From Sphingosinicella sp. BN140058 (GTDB lineage: Bacteria > Pseudomonadota > Alphaproteobacteria > Sphingomonadales > Sphingomonadaceae): a DNA stretch of 64,000 nucleotides. Under the pieces are notes generated by a model. That model was not told the DNA's origin, made no database searches, and saw only the letters and a list, made by a program, of their open reading frames with translations. Within the stretch, counting starts at the first letter, position 1. Each line of letters starts with the position of its first letter. The stretch spans positions 1 through 64,000 of the forward strand of contig NZ_CP035501.1 in NCBI RefSeq assembly GCF_004135585.1, read 5' to 3'. The position numbers were made by a program, and so were the translations under genes. Of this stretch, positions 44,633-52,558 are shown one piece after another.

Positions 44633-45714
44633 TCCGCCTGCTCGATCTTCTGCACCGCTGGGCCGGCGGGCTGCTCGGCCTTCTGCTCGCCCTGATCGGG
44701 CTCAGCGGCGCGATCCTCGTGCACAAGGAGGCATGGATCGGCGTGGCCCATGCAGGCGATCCGCTCGTCCGCGATCCGGCGGTGATCGGCCGGGCAACCG
44801 CGCGGATGATGGCCGAGCCGGGGGTGCAGAGCATCGTCTATGCCGGTGACGGGTTCGGCCTGCACCAGCTCCGCACGGCCGGCGGCGGCGGCGCCTATGC
44901 CGACCAGGCGGGACAGATCGTCACGCGCTGGTCCAGCCAGTGGCAGCGTCCCGAACTTTGGCTGTTCGACTTTCACCATCACGTTTTCTCCGGCGATACC
45001 GGCGAGACGGTGATCGGGATCGCCGGGCTTGCCGCGATCCTGTTCGTGGTCACCGGCACGATCCTGTGGTGGCGGACGCGGCGCACGTTCAAGCTCCGCC
45101 TGCTGCCCAGGCGCCTGAGCCGGCCCGCAATCGTCATGCACCACCGCGATCTCGGGATCGTCGCCGCGCCGTTGCTGCTGCTCTCGGCCCTGACCGGGAC
45201 GATGATGATCTTCCGGCCCGTCGGCGAATTGGCGGTGGCGCCCTTCGGATCCTATGGCAGCGTCGCAGCCGCGCTGGCACCACCCAAGGTGAAGAGCGGT
45301 GCCCTTGCGGTACGTCCCGACTGGCAGCGGATCATCGCCGCCGCGCACGCGCGGTTCCCGGATGCGACGATCCGGATCCTCGCTTTGCCGCGTAAAGCCG
45401 GCGATCCGATCCAAATCCGCATGAAACGCGCGGCGGAGTGGCTTCCCAACGGCCGTTCGACCCTCTGGTTCGACGCGGCCGACGGCCGCATTCTCGCCGC
45501 CCGCGATGCACTGTCGCTGCCGCCCGGTGCGCAGCTGTTCAACAAGGCCTATCCGCTCCACTCCGCCAAGATCGGCGGCCTTGCCTGGAGGATGGTTATG
45601 ACCCTGTCCGGACTCGCTCTGTCCCTGCTCGGCACTCTTGCGGTCTGGAGCTTCTGGTTCAAGCGCCCGCGCCCGGGACCGAAGATGCAGCGAATTGGAA
45701 GCGGGCCGGCTTAA
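44629..45714 (+). CDS. PepSY-associated transmembrane protein
   Basis: The family N-terminus, LIRLLDLLHRWAGGLLGLLL, is complete only if translation begins at or near the CTG at 44629, overlapping the receptor stop (CTGA). No ATG, GTG or TTG lies in frame between this and GTG 44719, which would cut off the first membrane helix. Four helices alternate with PepSY loops; histidines that may hold haem or iron lie in FDFHHHVFSG and VMHHRDLGI, and the last part is YPLHSAKIGG and VWSFWFKRP. Such proteins may reduce ferric siderophore complexes. The length of 361 aa matches the family. Confidence 0.85.
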   Translation: MIRLLDLLHRWAGGLLGLLLALIGLSGAILVHKEAWIGVAHAGDPLVRDPAVIGRATARMMAEPGVQSIVYAGDGFGLHQLRTAGGGGAYADQAGQIVTRWSSQWQRPELWLFDFHHHVFSGDTGETVIGIAGLAAILFVVTGTILWWRTRRTFKLRLLPRRLSRPAIVMHHRDLGIVAAPLLLLSALTGTMMIFRPVGELAVAPFGSYGSVAAALAPPKVKSGALAVRPDWQRIIAAAHARFPDATIRILALPRKAGDPIQIRMKRAAEWLPNGRSTLWFDAADGRILAARDALSLPPGAQLFNKAYPLHSAKIGGLAWRMVMTLSGLALSLLGTLAVWSFWFKRPRPGPKMQRIGSGPA

Positions 45715-45775
45715 AGCTCCGGCGCTAACCGCCCTTATCGGATCCGCGGCGGGTATCGTCCCGTCCGGGTTCGAA

Positions 45776-45898
45776 ATGGGGGGCAAGATGATTCCAGCCG
45801 TCGGCGTGATCGTCGTGCTCGTGATGTTGTTTGCGGTGATCCTGTTCGATGGCGAGGAGCCGTGCGAGATCGAGACACGCTGGGTCACGCGACCCTGA
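45776..45898 (+). CDS. possible small membrane protein, 40 aa
   Basis: An open frame encodes MGGKMIPAVGVIVVLVMLFA followed by VILFDGEEP and a short charged tail. It has one strong membrane helix and is not an obvious shadow of a larger gene. Two ATGs (45776 and 45788) are possible starts with only a modest ribosome site. It lies between the PepSY gene and the export operon. Small single-helix proteins like this are often missed. Confidence 0.35.
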   Translation: MGGKMIPAVGVIVVLVMLFAVILFDGEEPCEIETRWVTRP

Positions 45899-46051
45899 TC
45901 GGCGTCGCCTTTCTTCGCCCCCTGCCCGCCGATCTCGTGCACAAGATGCGGGTTCGTCATGCGGCGCTGCGGCGGCGTGCCAGGAGCCGGACGTCGGCCG
46001 GCACCCACTGAGATCGCGCGCTGCCTACTGTCCCTTTTCTCCGAACCCATT

Positions 46052-46888
46052 ATGATCCTTTCGGTGACCGAACCGACGCTCATCAGCGCACGCCCCCAGC
46101 TGACCGATCCGCGCGGCTTCCTTCTGGCGGCCATGGCCGATCTGCCACTGTCGATGGCGATCGGATGGGCGTTGTTCCGGGCGAACCTGCGCGCCCGGCA
46201 GCGCAGATCGGCGCTCGGCTACTTGTGGCTGCTCGCGCCCGCGGCGGCGGCGACGGTGATCTGTACCTACCTCCAGTCGCGCCGGATCGTCGAGATCGGC
46301 AGCACCCAACTGCCCTACGCCGCCCATGTGCTTGCCGGCATGTTACTGTGGCAGATCTTCGTCGAAGCTCTGAACGCGCCGCTACAGCAATTGACGATCA
46401 GCCGGCAGATGATGACACGAAGCCGGGTTCCGCACGAAGCGATCATCATTGGCGGCGTCTTCGAAGTGCTGCTCAATGGCGCGATACGGCTGGCCGTGCT
46501 TGCGGCCGCCGCGGCCTGGTTCGGGGTAGATTTCGCACCGACGATCCTGCTGGTGCCGTTGGGCGCCGCTGCCTTGATCCTGCTCGGTCTCGCGTTCGGC
46601 ATGATCATCCTGCCCTGGGGCCTGCTCTACCAGGATGTCGGCCGCGCGATCGCACTCGGCACGACCTTGTGGTTCTTCCTCACACCGGTTTTCTACCGGG
46701 CACCGGCCGGGGGGCTGACCCGGATCAATCCGGTGACCCCGCTCCTGGACAGCACGCGCTCCTGGATCGGGCCGGGCGGGGCCTCGGCGGCGTTTCTTCC
46801 GGTGACCGCCGGGGCGGCAGCCTGTCTGGTCCTCGCCTGGCTCTTCTACCGGCTCGCCCGCCCCCATGTCGTTGCGCGGCTCGGATGA
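46052..46888 (+). CDS. ABC-2-type transporter permease (Wzm/TagG-like)
   Basis: The 278-aa protein has six membrane helices. The cytoplasmic FRANLRARQRRSALGYLWLL start matches the polysaccharide-export ABC-2 family, as do GMLLWQIFVEALNAPLQQL and the late TLWFFLTPVFYRAP motif. The ATG at 46052 follows the weak upstream part of the frame, which looks non-coding. The stop overlaps the P450 start (ATGA), so translation is coupled. Together with the ATPase two genes down it forms an exporter of the kind used for O-antigen, capsule or teichoic acid-like polymers or large lipids. Confidence 0.88.
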   Translation: MILSVTEPTLISARPQLTDPRGFLLAAMADLPLSMAIGWALFRANLRARQRRSALGYLWLLAPAAAATVICTYLQSRRIVEIGSTQLPYAAHVLAGMLLWQIFVEALNAPLQQLTISRQMMTRSRVPHEAIIIGGVFEVLLNGAIRLAVLAAAAAWFGVDFAPTILLVPLGAAALILLGLAFGMIILPWGLLYQDVGRAIALGTTLWFFLTPVFYRAPAGGLTRINPVTPLLDSTRSWIGPGGASAAFLPVTAGAAACLVLAWLFYRLARPHVVARLG

Positions 46889-48033
46889 CTTTCCTGTCGA
46901 GGATCAAGGCGGCGGCGCGGCGGCGGCTCTTCGCGCCTGCCGGGCCGCTATCCCCGGACGCGAGCACGATCGATCTGGACGACGCATCGATCGCCGCCGA
47001 TCCGTTCCCGCATTATGATCGGCTGCGTGCGTCTGGGAGCGTGCAGCACCTGGCCAAACACGGCAGCTGGATCGTGCTCGGCTATGACGATGCCCGGCAT
47101 GTGCTCGGCGACGCCGCGACCTTCTCGAACGCGCCTTATGCCGACGTGGATGCGGTCCTGCTCGGCGCCGATCCGCCGCGTCAGGCGATCGTTCGCCGGG
47201 TGCTGGCACGCCGCTTCGCCGCGCAACGCCTGGCGCAGCTGGACAGCACGGCGCAGGCCGCGGCGCGCGCCCTGATCGAGCACGAGATGGATGCGGTATC
47301 CGGCTACGCCGCGCCGATCAGCCGCGCCGTCGCCGCCGACCTCATCGGCTTCGACCAGTCCGCCGTCGCCGACATCGTCGAGGGAACGAGGCGGTCTCTC
47401 GAAACGGATGCCCCCCTCGCCGCGCTGATCGCCACGCTGGACGAGATCGCGCCCCGCGCAGCCATGTTCGAAGAGATCGCAGCGGAGGTCGGCGAGATCC
47501 TCGGCGACGCGGAGGTGCGCAGCCTCATTCGCCTGCTCTGGCTTGCCGCCACCACCACCACGGAGCGGGTGATCGCACAGGCCGTGCTTCGGCTGGCAAC
47601 GGATCATGCGCTCGCCGCCCGGCTCCGCGGGGAGCCGGACTTGCTGGCGCCGTTCGTCGAGGAGGTGCTGCGTCTCCACCCGCCCGAACATCTGCTTCCG
47701 CGGGCAACCACCGCGCCCGCCGTCATCGGCGGTGTCGAGATCCCGGCCGGCGCGCTCGTTCAGGTCTGCGTGGCGGCGGCCAATCGCGATCCCGTGCGGT
47801 TCGAGCAGCCGCATCAACTGCGGCTCGATCGCCGCGAGAAGCGCCATCTGGCGTTCGGGTCAGGAGTCCATCATTGTCTCGGCGCACCGCTCGGCCGGCA
47901 CGTGGTTGCAGCGAGCCTCACCACCCTTCTCGCCGCCGCGCCGCGTCTTCGCCTCCGGACGAACGCCGCCGACCTGCCCTTCTTCCGCACGGCAAGCGCG
48001 CTCAGCCCCCTCGAACTGCCGATCGCGCTGTGA
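46885..48033 (+). CDS. cytochrome P450
   Basis: The 382-aa protein has the haem-thiolate motif LAFGSGVHHCLGAPLGRHV with the Cys ligand near its end, and the K-helix ExxR as EEVLRLHPPEH. The I-helix, which normally reads AGxE/DTT, is LWLAATTTTERVIA here. It keeps the Thr but lacks the acidic residue that helps protonate bound oxygen. There is no membrane anchor, so it is a soluble bacterial-type P450 needing separate redox partners, none of which is in the window apart from the PaaE-type reductase far away. The start overlaps the permease stop and the end overlaps the ATPase start. Confidence 0.93.
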   Translation: MTFLSRIKAAARRRLFAPAGPLSPDASTIDLDDASIAADPFPHYDRLRASGSVQHLAKHGSWIVLGYDDARHVLGDAATFSNAPYADVDAVLLGADPPRQAIVRRVLARRFAAQRLAQLDSTAQAAARALIEHEMDAVSGYAAPISRAVAADLIGFDQSAVADIVEGTRRSLETDAPLAALIATLDEIAPRAAMFEEIAAEVGEILGDAEVRSLIRLLWLAATTTTERVIAQAVLRLATDHALAARLRGEPDLLAPFVEEVLRLHPPEHLLPRATTAPAVIGGVEIPAGALVQVCVAAANRDPVRFEQPHQLRLDRREKRHLAFGSGVHHCLGAPLGRHVVAASLTTLLAAAPRLRLRTNAADLPFFRTASALSPLELPIAL

Positions 48034-49241
48034 CCAAGCGGCCGGTACTCGCCGTCAGCGGTCTGTCGAAACGCTACAGCCGCCGATTGAGGAGCGCCCT
48101 CGCCTACGGCGTTCGCGACATCGCACGCGAGTTCCTGCCGGCGGCGGCGGCGCAGCTGCGGCGCGACGAATTCTGGGCGCTGGAGGATGTGAATTTCACG
48201 CTCCGGCGCGGCGAAGCCCTTGCGGTCGTCGGCCACAACGGCGCCGGCAAGAGCACCTTGCTCAAGATCCTGTTCGGGCTGGTGAAACCGGATCGCGGCC
48301 AAGTCGCAATCGCGGGGCGCGCAGAGGCGCTGATCGAGCTCGGCACCGGTTTCAACCCGGTGCTCAGCGGCCGTGAAAACGTCCGGGTCAGCGCGGCCTT
48401 CCACGGCTTCGATCGCGCGGCGACGCGCCGCCTGGTCGACGACGTCGCCGCATTCGCGGAGCTCGACGACTTCTTCGATGCACCGGTCCAATCCTACAGT
48501 TCGGGGATGAAAGCACGGCTGGCTTATGCCGTGATCGCCAATCTCAAGCCGGATGTGCTCTTGGTCGACGAGGCGCTCGCCGTCGGCGATGCCGCATTCC
48601 AGCGCAAATGCGTCGGCCATATGCGCAGCTATCTCGACGATGGCGGCTCGGTCCTGCTCGTGTCGCACAGCTTCCATCAGATCCAGACGGTCTGCGAACG
48701 CGGTATTCTCCTCGATCACGGCAGGCTCGTCTTCCAAGGCACGGCCACCGAAACGCTCCACCGCATGTTCGAAAGGAAACCGGCGCAGCGCGGCGGTGTC
48801 GAAAACGGCGCCGCCGCAGACGAGCCAGTGATCATCGAGGCACTCTCGGTCGAGGGCCCCGGGGAGGACGGTCCCGTTTCCGGAGAGCCCATGCGGCTGA
48901 CCGTTCGGTATCACTGCCACAGCCCGATCGATATCCTATGGGCTTTCGGCATCTGGACCGACGATCAATGGACCTGCGTCACCGGTGCCGCCGTCCACGC
49001 GCCGGTGCGTCTCGAACGCGGATCCGCGATGCTCAGCTGCGTCGTGCCGCAACTGCCGCTGGCGGCCGGCCACTATATCGTCAAGGCGTGGTTGATCGAT
49101 GCAGCCACCCGGCTGCCGCTGGCGGTCCACGGCGTCCGGGATGCGGGAACCAGCATCACGGTGAAAGGCGAACCGAGCTCCGCGAACCTGGCCTTGGCTC
49201 GGCTGAACGCGCTGGTGATGATCGATGTCGACTGGGGCTGA
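48030..49241 (+). CDS. ABC-transporter ATP-binding protein, Wzt-like, with C-terminal domain
   Basis: This 403-aa protein starts at GTG 48030, within GTGA shared with the P450 stop. Residues 1-245 are the nucleotide-binding domain: Walker A GHNGAGKSTLLK near residue 70, signature YSSGMKARL, and Walker B DVLLVDEALAVGD with the switch His in VSHSFHQIQ. Residues 270-403 form a beta-sandwich with DILWAFGIWTDDQWTCV and PLAAGHYIVKAWLIDAATRL, the Wzt C-terminal domain that recognises the modified end of an exported glycan. This predicts that the exporter selects capped cargo. It overlaps the next gene by 17 bp. Confidence 0.92.
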   Translation: MTKRPVLAVSGLSKRYSRRLRSALAYGVRDIAREFLPAAAAQLRRDEFWALEDVNFTLRRGEALAVVGHNGAGKSTLLKILFGLVKPDRGQVAIAGRAEALIELGTGFNPVLSGRENVRVSAAFHGFDRAATRRLVDDVAAFAELDDFFDAPVQSYSSGMKARLAYAVIANLKPDVLLVDEALAVGDAAFQRKCVGHMRSYLDDGGSVLLVSHSFHQIQTVCERGILLDHGRLVFQGTATETLHRMFERKPAQRGGVENGAAADEPVIIEALSVEGPGEDGPVSGEPMRLTVRYHCHSPIDILWAFGIWTDDQWTCVTGAAVHAPVRLERGSAMLSCVVPQLPLAAGHYIVKAWLIDAATRLPLAVHGVRDAGTSITVKGEPSSANLALARLNALVMIDVDWG

Positions 49242-50247
49242 ACTCGACGCCGCAATCGGCCGCGGCATCGCCTTTTTGCGAGCCGGGCAATTGCCGACCG
49301 GCGAATTGCCGGTCTTTGCCTCGCTCGATCGCACGATGGCGGCCGACTGCACGATCGATCCCTCGATCTTTCCGACCGCCTTGATGGCGCAATGCCTCGC
49401 CTTCTGCCCGGAGGCGCGGGACGTTCGTGCGAGGGCAACGGCATTCCTGCGCGAGGAAATGGACGCAAACGGATTGTGGCGGCATTGGACGCGCGCGCAC
49501 CCGTTTCATGGGCAATTGCCGCCCGATCTCGACGACACGAGTTGTGCGTCCGCAGCGCTCCGCCAGGCGGGAATTGCTTTCCCCGACAACCGCACGCTGC
49601 TGCTCGCCAATCGCGATCGCGCCGGTCGCTTCTATACCTGGATCGCGCCGCGGCCTCGTCTGACCCGCGGGCGGCATCTGTCGGTGACCGCGGCGCAGCT
49701 TCGCCACCCGTTGACCTTGCTTCTCTTCTTTCGGCGCACTTCGGCGAAGCCCGGCGACATCGATGCCGTGGTCAACGCAAACACGCTCTTCTATCTTGGC
49801 GACTTCCCCGGGCGGGCCGCAGTGGAGGCGCTGCTGATCGACGTGCTGCGCAACGACGGGGAGCGCATCTGCGACAAATGGTACGATAACCCGTTTGCGA
49901 TCTGGTACTTCCTGTCCCGTGCCCTGGCGCCGAAGGCGTCGGACGCCGGGGCGCTCATCGCCGCCAAGATCGCAGAGGCGCGTCCGGCCTCGCCGCTGGA
50001 GCAGGCGCTTGCGGCCTGCGCCCTGCTCTGGTGGGGGCGAACGCCGGCTTCCGCCAACGTCGAGGCCCTGCTGGGCGCGCAGGATGAGAGCGGGGCATGG
50101 CCCCGTGCAGCACTTTATCACGGCGGACGCGCGCGGCTCCGCGGCGGCGGCTTCGCCGATCCGCATCCCGACACGCCGCGATGGGGATCGGAAGCGCTGA
50201 CCACCTGCTTCGCGCTGGAGGCCTTGTCGCGTCTCCGCTCAGCCTGA
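49225..50247 (+). CDS. DxDD-containing alpha/alpha-barrel (terpene-cyclase-like) protein
   Basis: The 340-aa protein consists of squalene-cyclase-like helical repeats. It has PPDLDDTSCASAALR with Asp101, Asp103 and Asp104, which is the DxDD motif of class II (protonation-type) terpene cyclases. QW-like repeats are QDESGAWPRAALYHGG and WGSEALTTCFALEALSRL. It is about half the length of known diterpene cyclases and lacks a class I domain. A conserved alpha/alpha barrel without cyclisation is also possible. It starts inside the ATPase gene and overlaps the convergent UbiA gene by 9 bp. Cyclisation of a polyprenyl chain is the inferred role. Confidence 0.7.
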   Translation: MSTGAELDAAIGRGIAFLRAGQLPTGELPVFASLDRTMAADCTIDPSIFPTALMAQCLAFCPEARDVRARATAFLREEMDANGLWRHWTRAHPFHGQLPPDLDDTSCASAALRQAGIAFPDNRTLLLANRDRAGRFYTWIAPRPRLTRGRHLSVTAAQLRHPLTLLLFFRRTSAKPGDIDAVVNANTLFYLGDFPGRAAVEALLIDVLRNDGERICDKWYDNPFAIWYFLSRALAPKASDAGALIAAKIAEARPASPLEQALAACALLWWGRTPASANVEALLGAQDESGAWPRAALYHGGRARLRGGGFADPHPDTPRWGSEALTTCFALEALSRLRSA

Positions 50248-51270
50248 GCCGAACAACCGCCGTCCAACGTGCATCTTCACCGATTTGCCGACGAGCTTCC
50301 AAGCGTCTTCCGCGACATTGCGCGCGCGGCGATGGAACAGCAGCAGGTGCATCGCGAGCACGAGCAGATCGCCCGGATGGACGAGGGCTGACGCGACCAG
50401 CAGCGAGAACGGCAGCAGCACGTCATAATATTCGTGCAGGAAGATGAAGAAGCCGGGTTTCGGATCGGCGATCACGGGACGCATCTGCCACAATCTGACG
50501 CGTCGATAAGACAGGCAGAGATGAACTGCGAGGGCGACCAGCGGCAACGGGCTTGCCATCTTCCAGATCAGGATCGCGAGAGCCGCCGCTTCCAGCGGAA
50601 AGGCGAACCATGTGCCGAGCCGTGCCGCGACGCGGGGCGGATGGCGCCCGGCGAAGGTCCGCACACCCGCGGCAAGATCGGCGTCACGGTCCAGCAATTG
50701 GTGCCACAAATTGCCCCTGAGGCCATACCCCAATGACCATGCCGCAGCCGCTCCGAACCAGACGAGGTCGACCGCGTGCCGGGCGGTGGCGAATGCCAGC
50801 GCGACCGCGACCAGGGTCGGAAACAGGTGCGCGCCGCAGGCGTCGGCGACTACCCCGGCCAGTCCCCGCGTTTTCAGCCGCACGGGCGGCACGGAATAGA
50901 GTGTGAAGGCGATCCACGCGGCGCCGTAGCAGAGCAGCAGCAGCGGCTCGCCCCGCCACAACCAGAAGAAAAGGGCCCCGCCGGACAAGGTCAGCATGAG
51001 CGCCGCCCCCCGAAATGCGGCGCTCTTGTCGGCCATGCGATTGCGCTTTCCGGCGGCGCGATCGTCGGCGATATCGGTGATGTCGTTGATGATGCTCACA
51101 TAAGCGGCGCCGGGCAGCAATGCGAGCAGCAGCAGCAAGGCGCCGGCCCAGAGTGCGCCCACGCCGACCCCGATGAGCAAGGCCGTGCCATAGAAAAACG
51201 TGAGAATGGGTGCGAGCTTATAGTCCCACCACTCGCCGGCGCGGAGGACGGCGGTGGCCCGCTCACCCAT
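50239..51270 (-). CDS. UbiA-family prenyltransferase
   Basis: This 343-aa membrane protein of about nine helices has the first Asp-rich motif NDITDIADD (residues 62-70) and the second DRDAD (194-198). These two motifs bind the diphosphate through Mg. It transfers a prenyl chain to an aromatic ring, sugar or other acceptor in the membrane. It is transcribed towards, and slightly overlaps, the DxDD gene, so both have kept a tight locus. The usual ubiquinone, haem or menaquinone neighbours are absent, so a specialised acceptor is likely. Confidence 0.9.
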   Translation of the reverse strand: MGERATAVLRAGEWWDYKLAPILTFFYGTALLIGVGVGALWAGALLLLLALLPGAAYVSIINDITDIADDRAAGKRNRMADKSAAFRGAALMLTLSGGALFFWLWRGEPLLLLCYGAAWIAFTLYSVPPVRLKTRGLAGVVADACGAHLFPTLVAVALAFATARHAVDLVWFGAAAAWSLGYGLRGNLWHQLLDRDADLAAGVRTFAGRHPPRVAARLGTWFAFPLEAAALAILIWKMASPLPLVALAVHLCLSYRRVRLWQMRPVIADPKPGFFIFLHEYYDVLLPFSLLVASALVHPGDLLVLAMHLLLFHRRARNVAEDAWKLVGKSVKMHVGRRLFGSG

Positions 51271-51352
51271 GCCAAACTCTGCGATGCGGCGATTTAGCGC
51301 TTTGTTCCATGTCGATAGTTTCCTAGGCTCAGGCTGGGGGAAGGATCAGAAC

Positions 51353-52558
51353 ATGGCAAGCGAAAGCGAATCGCGGGTGCGGCCGAAGCGTTTTGCATTC
51401 ATCAGCAGCAATTTCACCTGGGGCGGCAGCGAGGAGCTTTGGAGCCTGACGGCCGCGGCGCTGGCGCGCGAGGGACATCGCGTCACCGCCTACAAGAACC
51501 GACTGAAGCCGCACGAAGGCAATGTCGACGAACTCCGCGGCATGGGCGTCAGGCTGATCGAACTCGCGCGATTTCCTTTCCTGCCCAACGCGCTGTTTTC
51601 GGCGATCTTCTGGATCTCGCCACCTTTGAGCGTCGCCTGGCAGGCGCTGCGGCTGCACCTCAGCCTCAGGCTGCGCAAGCGACCGGACCTCGTGATCATC
51701 TCGCAGGGCGGCAACCACGACGCGTTTCTGCTCGCCGGCATCTGCCGCCGGCTTGGGCATCCGTTCGTACTGATCAGCCAGAAGGCGACAGATCTCTACT
51801 GGCCGCGCGACAATTGGTTGAAGGAAGTCCGCGCGATCTACGCCGAAGCGATCCACGCCTTCTTCGTCTCGGAGCATAATCATCGCCTGACCGAGGAACA
51901 GATCGGATGCCGGATCGAGCGCGCTTCGGTCACCCGCAACCCGTTCATGGTGCCGTGGACGAAGAGGAGGGATTGGCCCGGGGAGGAGAACGGACTTCGC
52001 CTCGCCTGCGTCGGCCGGCTCTACCCGAAAGAGAAAGGCCAGGACATGCTGCTCCGGGTCCTGGCCAGCGCCAAATGGCGGGGGCGGCCGCTCAGCGTGA
52101 CCTTCTTCGGCTCCGGCGAGCAGCAAGAGGCGCTCCAGGCGATGGCGGCCTATCATGGTCTCTCCAGCGTCCGCTTCGGCGGCTATGCGGAAAATGTCGC
52201 GGCGATCTGGGATGATCATCATGGCCTCGTCCTGCCGACCCGGGCCGAAGGCCTCCCGCTCGTCCTCGTCGAGGCGATGATGAGCGGACGGGTGGCGATC
52301 GTCACCGATGTCGCCGGCAATCGCGAAGTGCTGGAAGACGAGCGTACCGGCTTCATCGCCGATGCGCCGTCGGAACAGGCCATCGACGATGCCCTCGAGC
52401 GCGCCTGGGCACGACGTGCGGAGTGGCGCGCGATCGGCGACACCGCCGCGGATCGCATCCGAACGCTCGTGCCTGCCGATCCGGCCCGCACCCTCGCGGC
52501 CGAGCTGGTCGCCATCGCCGAACGGATCGGGAGGTCAGGCGGCGAGATCGGGCATTGA
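51353..52558 (+). CDS. glycosyltransferase family 4 (GT-B fold)
   Basis: The 401-aa protein from ATG 51353 (GGAAGGA 9 nt upstream; an upstream frame to 51254 is not supported) has the acceptor domain start FISSNFTWGGSEELW with the Gly-Gly loop. The donor domain has LRLACVGRLYPKEKGQDMLL and the E-x7-E of the family in LPTRAEGLPLVLVEAMMSGR. It is cytoplasmic and retaining, using NDP-sugars. It is divergent from the UbiA gene and overlaps the next glycosyltransferase gene, which is convergent. Confidence 0.9.
   Translation: MASESESRVRPKRFAFISSNFTWGGSEELWSLTAAALAREGHRVTAYKNRLKPHEGNVDELRGMGVRLIELARFPFLPNALFSAIFWISPPLSVAWQALRLHLSLRLRKRPDLVIISQGGNHDAFLLAGICRRLGHPFVLISQKATDLYWPRDNWLKEVRAIYAEAIHAFFVSEHNHRLTEEQIGCRIERASVTRNPFMVPWTKRRDWPGEENGLRLACVGRLYPKEKGQDMLLRVLASAKWRGRPLSVTFFGSGEQQEALQAMAAYHGLSSVRFGGYAENVAAIWDDHHGLVLPTRAEGLPLVLVEAMMSGRVAIVTDVAGNREVLEDERTGFIADAPSEQAIDDALERAWARRAEWRAIGDTAADRIRTLVPADPARTLAAELVAIAERIGRSGGEIGH

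Noticed and set aside
46165..48033. Plus-strand frame of 622 codons that would fuse an N-terminal part to the P450
   Set aside because: The upstream 240 codons overlap the permease gene in another frame and are Arg/His-rich nonsense. The P450 starts at ATG 46885 in an ATGA overlap.
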